Assembly: GCA_036245805.1 (NCBI GenBank)
Contig: BTRK01000006.1
Span: 44,944,020 to 45,008,019 of the forward strand
Direction: 5' to 3'
DNA: 64,000 bases
Source: Pristionchus mayeri
Lineage: Eukaryota; Nematoda; Chromadorea; Rhabditida; Neodiplogasteridae
In this document: piece after piece, positions 59,601-64,000 of the stretch
Layout of the letters: each line of letters opens with the position of its first letter
Numbering within the stretch: the first letter of the stretch is position 1
The notes under the pieces: model-generated
The model's input: the letters and a program-made list of their open reading frames with translations, nothing else
The model's database searches: none
What the model was told of the DNA's origin: nothing
Position numbers and translations under genes: made by a program

Positions 59601-60500
59601 CTCTCACTTCTGCAAAGGAAAGAAGTTCAAGAATCGAGATGAAGTTGTGAGGGCTTTCGTGAACTGGGCGGTCTCGAAGAAACCCGCATTCTGGAAGAGA
59701 GGAATCGAGACCCTGCCCAATCGCTGGAGGGAGGTAGTGAGAAAGAAGGGGGCATACATTGGTCACTGAGAATTGTAAAGCATTGAATAAAAAATAAAAA
59801 CAAAAAATTATACGAACTTTCCGGACACCCCAATAGAACTCATTTCACGATTTCCCTTCCACTCAATAGATTGTCGATTCTAACTCGATTCTCTGGTGAG
59901 AGGCGTGATATCATGTCATAGATTTTACGAGGAAAATAATAACCCCCTGGAAAATTTTCCAACATTTCATTTTTTGTTTGTGTCATATATTTCATATTTT
60001 GGTGGTAACATACACTAGATACAACTACTTGTCCCAGATCCGTGACATTGCGCTTTATATATGTAGTATAGATTTCTGGTATTTCGTAATGATCACAGAA
60101 GCCCGAACACAACGTCACCCGCTCGATTCCCAATCTCATCAAAGCCACTTGGGTGCCGCAACGAGAAATGCTCAGTGAGTGAAATGCATTCAAAGATTCA
60201 AAGATTCACATGATAGGTCTTTAATCACTAAATGTGTCGCTCACTCGTAGACGAACAAGTATTGGAAACTAGAGTCGAGAATAAATTTCTTGCGAAATAA
60301 ACTACGGATGTTGGGAAGAACAATAGGAAGATAAGACGGCAATAAAGGGGGCCGGAGATCAAACCGTTAACGCTAAGTCAAACTAGAGTACAAATGACAA
60401 TTCCATTCAACACAAACCAAGTTGTCCATCATAAAGAATAAAGTTGAGAGAGGGACACAAGCATATCTTCTTTATCGCATACTTTAATCTCTCTGACTCA

Positions 60501-60532
<32 letters not shown>

Positions 60533-61800
60533 CTTTTTGTCGCTGTGTTGTGCATCAGCTCTTGTGCATGTCAAGGTCTTCGAGACTGGGTTCGTGGGAG
60601 AATACAGCTAGGCCAGTGCAAGTTTGGGCGGATGCTGTTACTGCTGTAGCCTTTAAGGCTATTTTCTCGATGTCTCAATGGAATGAATGAACATGCACGC
60701 ATGCGGATGCATGCGAATCCCGCCTGCTTTAGCATTTATTGCTAGCACCTTTGCTGACACAACATCGCTTGGCATGGTAGGAATTAAAATAATCCTACCC
60801 GGAAACAAATTTAACACAGAATATTTCAAATGATGTTCTTTCAAACTGCGCTGTCAGAATGTTGATGACCACATCCATCTTTGAGATTGAGAAAACCAAA
60901 TTTGAATCCACATCGATATCCATTCAGATGACCCACGTCTCGATGCATTCGTCACGCACTGCGGACAGGGCAGCACGACGGAAGCTAATTACGCTGGTGA
61001 GACCAGAGTGACATATATGTCACATATGATACATGCACTTTTCCTTCTTTCGCTTCTACCTTTGGAAGTCTTAGTGTAGCACAAATCCCAACAACATTCG
61101 TTAGACCGTTATAGACATCATATACGACTCTTTGCATATGGTATGTATTGGAAAGGGGCAACATCTTAAAATGTCGATGTCAAAATCGTCTGCTTATCAC
61201 GATTTGTGGAGGTGTTCCTCTCATCGGCGTGCCCATCATGATGGATCAGGTCAGAACTGCTTTCCAAGTGAAGAGGAATGGAGTGGGCATCACACTCGAC
61301 AAGACAGATCTCGCAAGACCCGATCTGTTTCAAGAAGCCATTCGAGTCGTGCTCGAGAACCCCAAGTGAGAATCTGCATTTTAGGAGTTCGAAATTCTGA
61401 CCAATGAAACTTCATTTTATCTGCTATCTCGACCGAGTAATAATGTAGATAATGAACTGAAGAGATATGTGGTATCGGTTCTCGAACAAATTTGCAAACA
61501 GAACATGCTGATTTCAGGTACAAAAGTGCAGCGAAGAAAACATCGGCGATGTTAAAGGAAAAGCCGTTCTCGGCGAGAGAAATCTTCGTGAGGCACATGG
61601 AATTCCTCGCCAAGTACGGTCCTCTACGGCAATTGGACCACCATGGAAGTCACTTGAATCTCGCACAATACTATCTTGTTGATGTTATCGGCTGTGTGGT
61701 TGCGCTGGGAGGACTAACGCTCGCAATCTTGCTCATGGCGATCAAGAAGATCTGCACAGTCGTGCAATCGCTTTCCGCTCTTAAGAGGAAGCGCGATTAA
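50618..61800 (+). CDS. ugt: UDP-glucuronosyltransferase (UGT), one exon missing
   Basis: Transfers a sugar from UDP-sugar to lipophilic substrates in the ER lumen. Exons: 50618-50767, 50874-50942, 51057-51153, 52244-52286, 53966-54055, 54196-54306, 54681-54835, 54888-55019, 56905-57057, 60928-60996, 61212-61365, 61518-61800 (stop TAA), about 502 residues. N-terminal signal peptide (MSLSLPLFLLLLTSSAFSLK), then FGSSHVNYLGKLSDALIDAGHEV. Middle: GIFHLVGIDKFAITESIALND and LSFGTFAQAWAMPEEYK. The UGT signature reads DPRLDAFVTHCGQGSTTEAN, followed by GVPLIGVPIMMDQ. The C-terminus has one membrane helix (VIGCVVALGGLTLAILLMA) and a basic tail (KRKRD), the ER topology of animal UGTs. Between WKYE (57057) and DPRLDAF (60928) the usual 25-30 residues with WVPQ were not found. 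The exon 3 to 4 phase is not resolved, exon 6 has a GG acceptor, and exon 9 a GC donor. Confidence 0.88.
51234..52229. mobile_element. Family C foldback, copy C1 (UGT intron 3)
   Basis: A 1.0 kb inverted repeat with ends ATATCACGCCTCTCATGA and TCGTGAATGACGTGATAT. It ends 14 bases before exon 4, so only the acceptor tract remains of the original intron on that side. Confidence 0.85.
52306..53939. mobile_element. Family D foldback (UGT intron 4)
   Basis: A 1.63 kb palindrome, ends TTAAGAGACCCTCCA and TGGAGGGTCTCTTAA. It begins 20 bases after the exon 4 donor and ends 26 bases before exon 5; without it the intron would be about 45 bases, the usual minimal nematode size. Confidence 0.92.
54340..54657 (-). 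mobile_element. SINE/MITE-like repeat with tRNA-type promoter, copy 2 (UGT intron 6)
   Basis: On the minus strand, a weaker A-box (TAGCTCATTAGTA) and a perfect B-box (GGTTCGATTCC), preceded by CTCCAAAGATCATAGCGCGA as in copy 1. No functional tRNA fold. Confidence 0.65.
55033..56665. mobile_element. Family E foldback (UGT intron 8)
   Basis: A 1.63 kb palindrome, ends GAGACGAATCGCGAGAAAAT and inverse. It starts 13 bases after the exon 8 donor. A degraded fragment of the same family is at 60779-60860 in intron 9. Confidence 0.92.
57128..57650 (-). mobile_element. Mariner-derived remnant 2
   Basis: Terminal repeats TTAGGCTGGCCGGAAAGTCTT and inverse (AAGACTTTCCGGCCAACCTG). The minus strand keeps a decayed mariner C-terminus. 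It abuts the left end of foldback C2, the same arrangement as at 44170-44990. Confidence 0.75.
58592..59833 (+). mobile_element. Mariner transposon (1242 bases)
   Basis: Identical 27-base terminal inverted repeats beginning TTGGGGTGTCCGGAAAGTTC, with TA on both sides (58590-58591 and 59834-59835). Carries one transposase frame. Perfect terminal repeats and a nearly open frame indicate a recent insertion. Confidence 0.95.
58753..59769 (+). pseudogene. Mariner transposase, D,D34D type, one nonsense codon
   Basis: Frame of 339 codons (including the internal and final stops) from ATG 58753 to TGA 59769, open except for TGA at 59215-59217. The N-terminal part has helix-turn-helix-like DNA-binding segments (SVKEAHSALAQSEGADD; TPRSTVSDILHRSGKKPKL). 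The catalytic triad is visible: Asp in ATDEK, Asp in LLLMDNARPH, and Asp in YSPDLSPCD with 34 residues between the last two. The internal TGA follows ATDEK exactly where mariners have Trp (DEKW), one base from TGG. Without readthrough, only the DNA-binding half is made. Host use is not indicated. Confidence 0.93.
60505..60532. repeat. (CT)n microsatellite
   Basis: About 28 bases of CT in UGT intron 9, upstream of the possible degraded UGT exon near 60560-60615. Confidence 0.9.
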
Positions 61801-62936
61801 ACAAATATACTATACCTAGCATCCTATTTATTTGCTGTTTTTTCCATATTGCTTGTTCATACTTCATGGATTGAAACAATGAAAAAGTTTAACAATCATG
61901 CTCTCTACTCAAACAACTGATCTAAGAGAATGCATAAAATGGAGATACGGTCACTGGAACGTCGAACTCAATGGGACTCCTCCTACCTAATTCATCAGAT
62001 CAACAATCGATCAGATCGCATTTGTCAAACTTCTGGTCTTTCAGAAATTTCACCTTTACTCTTGCTATTCACTTAACGGGGCACTCTTTCTCTGTACTAT
62101 TTCGCTATTCAAGTAGTCGAAAGAGTGTGATTAAGGAAGATATGATAATCGTAACAACGATAAAAGAGACTCCCTCCATCCAGTTCATTAGAACAGAAAT
62201 CACTTACGTTAACTATGATCGGAAGAAAGGAAAAGTTAACAACCCTAACAAATGATGGTTGAAACTACACTATGTGCGCACCGAATTTGTGGAAAATGAG
62301 CAAAACTTTCTCTGAAGCGTGTTCTCATTGGGCGAACATAGTGATTGTTGAACCGTGAAGTGTCTACAATTGAGAACGCAATTTAGCACAAACTGTGAGC
62401 GATTGGGAGTTCTTTAGCATGCTGGAATTATTTTAGATCCAGTACTTTTCAGTGTTAATTTTTTTGCATTAGTTCGAATTTTCAGTGCATGCTCAAAAAG
62501 GAAATAATTCAAACGATTAAAACGTAGAACGGAGTGGTAGATATAACAATCGTTCAGAGTCATCACCAGAAGCTCAAACGTTGTGGTCAGAGTGCGTATG
62601 GGCGGGATACACTTCAACCAAAAAAAGTTGGGCCCAAAATATGATCTTTGATTTTTCAGATCGAAAAATTTTAACTAAATCTTAACCCTGCATATGAAAT
62701 AGCACAAACAGTTATGTATGAATCCAGGTTTTGGTAACCGTAATTCGATGTTTGCTGAAGATAATTTGTTTTAAAAAGTACAAATTTTGCAAATCGTTTA
62801 CATTTTAAATATTATAGTGCCAATTTTCAATGAGCTCTAGGCACTGGAAATTCGGTTATGTGCAATTGCATGCTGAATCCAGAAAAATAAAGAATTTCGC
62901 TCAGATATACCCTTTATTCAAATATATACAGTCGCG
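61801..62936. other. 3' flank of UGT, no gene seen
   Basis: AT-rich sequence with only weak ORFs (61971-62255 plus, 62414-62617 minus). No splice-supported exon. Confidence 0.45.
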
Positions 62937-64000
62937 CCAGAAAGTGAGTAGACGATTTTTATTTTTGATATAACTTTTGTTGTAGCTGATTTCGCAATTT
63001 GGATGTTGTGATACTATATACCAAATCCATCGAGGAATACGATGCGTGCATTGCCTCATCAATTGCATCATCGCTGATTGCGTAGTGATGACGCAATCAA
63101 AGTGTACTTTTTCAAAACGGCATTATTCTTACATAGATTTTTTTCCTACTCGCCAAACTTTCTGAGGTTGGAGATATGGCTGATGACGACCCAGAAACAA
63201 ATTTTGAAGTTGCAGCGCGACCGCACATTTGCTATAGCATTGCTGCAAAAACAGGGTCGCCAATTCAGAACTCGGCTTCTCGATGAGCTAGGCACTCGTC
63301 CAAAGCATCAAAATGATCGCCATCATGAGTGCACATGATCCTGAGAATGAGGAAGCTATATCTCGAAATTTGCCCTCAGGGCATGAAAAAATCATTTTTT
63401 TGCATGACCATTTTTTGGACATTCATAACTTTACGGAAAATTTATTTAAAAATATGATTTTTGCTTAGGTATGTTCATGGTGTATTAAAGATATGATTCC
63501 CAACTTTTTAGAGCGATTGGATTCCTATCCTGCCCGCGGCGTTCGTTTGTCTGAGGTATACTAGAGTCGAGAAACACCCTGTTTACCCCTATGAGCGAGA
63601 GTACAGGCATAAACAAGGTGTTTCCCGGCCCTAGTATACCTCAGAAAAAAATACGTCGCGGGCAGGAAAGGAATCCAATCGCTCTAAAAAAGTTGGGAAT
63701 CATATCTTTAATACATCTTGAACATGCCTAAGCAAAAATCAGATTTTTAAATAAATTTTCCGTAAAGTTATGAATGTCCAAAAAATGGTCATGCAAAAAA
63801 ATGATTTTTTCATGCCCTGAGGGCAAATTTCGAGATATAGCTTCCTCATTCTCAGGATCATGTGCACTCATGATGGCAATCATTTTGATGCTTTGGACGA
63901 GTGCATAGCTCATCTAGAAGCCGGGTTCTGAATTGGCGACCCTGTTTTTGCAGCAATGCTATAGCAAATGTGCGGTCGCGCTGCAACTTCAAAATTTGTT
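62937..64000. mobile_element. Long inverted-repeat element, right end beyond the window
   Basis: Left end begins CAGTCGCGCCAGAAAGTGAG. A palindrome centred near 63600 follows; sequence at 63203-63270 is repeated inverted at the very end of the window. The right terminus should lie near 64265. ORFs at 63078-63338 and 63728-63913 are mirror images and not genes. Confidence 0.85.

Larger units (their letters stand above)
57650..59911. mobile_element. Family C foldback, copy C2, split by a mariner
   Basis: Left end ATATCACGCCTCTCATGAGA; right end GTGAGAGGCGTGATATC. The right arm is interrupted at 58592-59833 by a mariner element. In UGT intron 9. Confidence 0.85.

Overview
This window is nuclear DNA from a nematode. 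It shows many short exons with GT-AG introns of about 45-60 bases where no repeat has landed, ATGs placed directly after splice-acceptor-like sequences (compatible with spliced-leader addition), an MRP/ABCC gene with nematode-like architecture, a UDP-glucuronosyltransferase of nematode type, an F-box-like gene and small secreted proteins. Long repeat-laden introns and diverse MITE families suggest a nematode outside Caenorhabditis, possibly a diplogastrid such as Pristionchus. The genus is inference. All exon models were built by eye from reading frame, splice sites and phase matching.

Layout. (1) 1-3013, plus: 3' part of a zinc-finger protein with a Lys/Glu-rich tail. (2) 5498-5926, plus: small His-rich protein. 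(3) 6519-23869, minus: a complete ABCC (MRP1-like) transporter of about 1541 residues in 44 exon positions, one position being a cassette of three mutually similar 156-base exons. (4) 23870-28097: CT/GA-rich intergenic DNA. (5) 28098 to about 30601, plus: Ser-rich, basic protein of unknown function. (6) 32.1-35.0 kb, minus: partial models, one F-box-like. (7) 39041-44015, plus: secreted protein of 406 residues in 14 exons. (8) 45393-45796, plus: secreted 87-residue Gly/His/Tyr-rich protein. (9) 47835-47935: orphan terminal exon. (10) 50618-61800, plus: UDP-glucuronosyltransferase whose exon for the WVPQ region was not found. (11) 62937-64000: left part of another long inverted repeat.

The dominant feature is repeats. 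At least ten inverted-repeat (foldback) elements of about 0.08-2.3 kb fall into families A-E. Most lie inside introns, and some fill almost the whole intron. Two 8-bp-TSD MITEs from different families (F and G) are clear, plus a second G copy, a three-copy short palindrome family, mariner remnants, one nearly intact mariner (D,D34D, one nonsense codon) nested in a foldback, and a SINE-like repeat with Pol III A/B boxes.

Functionally the MRP pump and the UGT belong to the same detoxification logic (phase II conjugation, phase III export). They are 27 kb apart and there is no evidence of co-regulation. The most notable signals are the three-exon cassette of the transporter with a CU-rich tract in front of it, and the intron-filling palindromes, which would make long hairpins in pre-mRNA.
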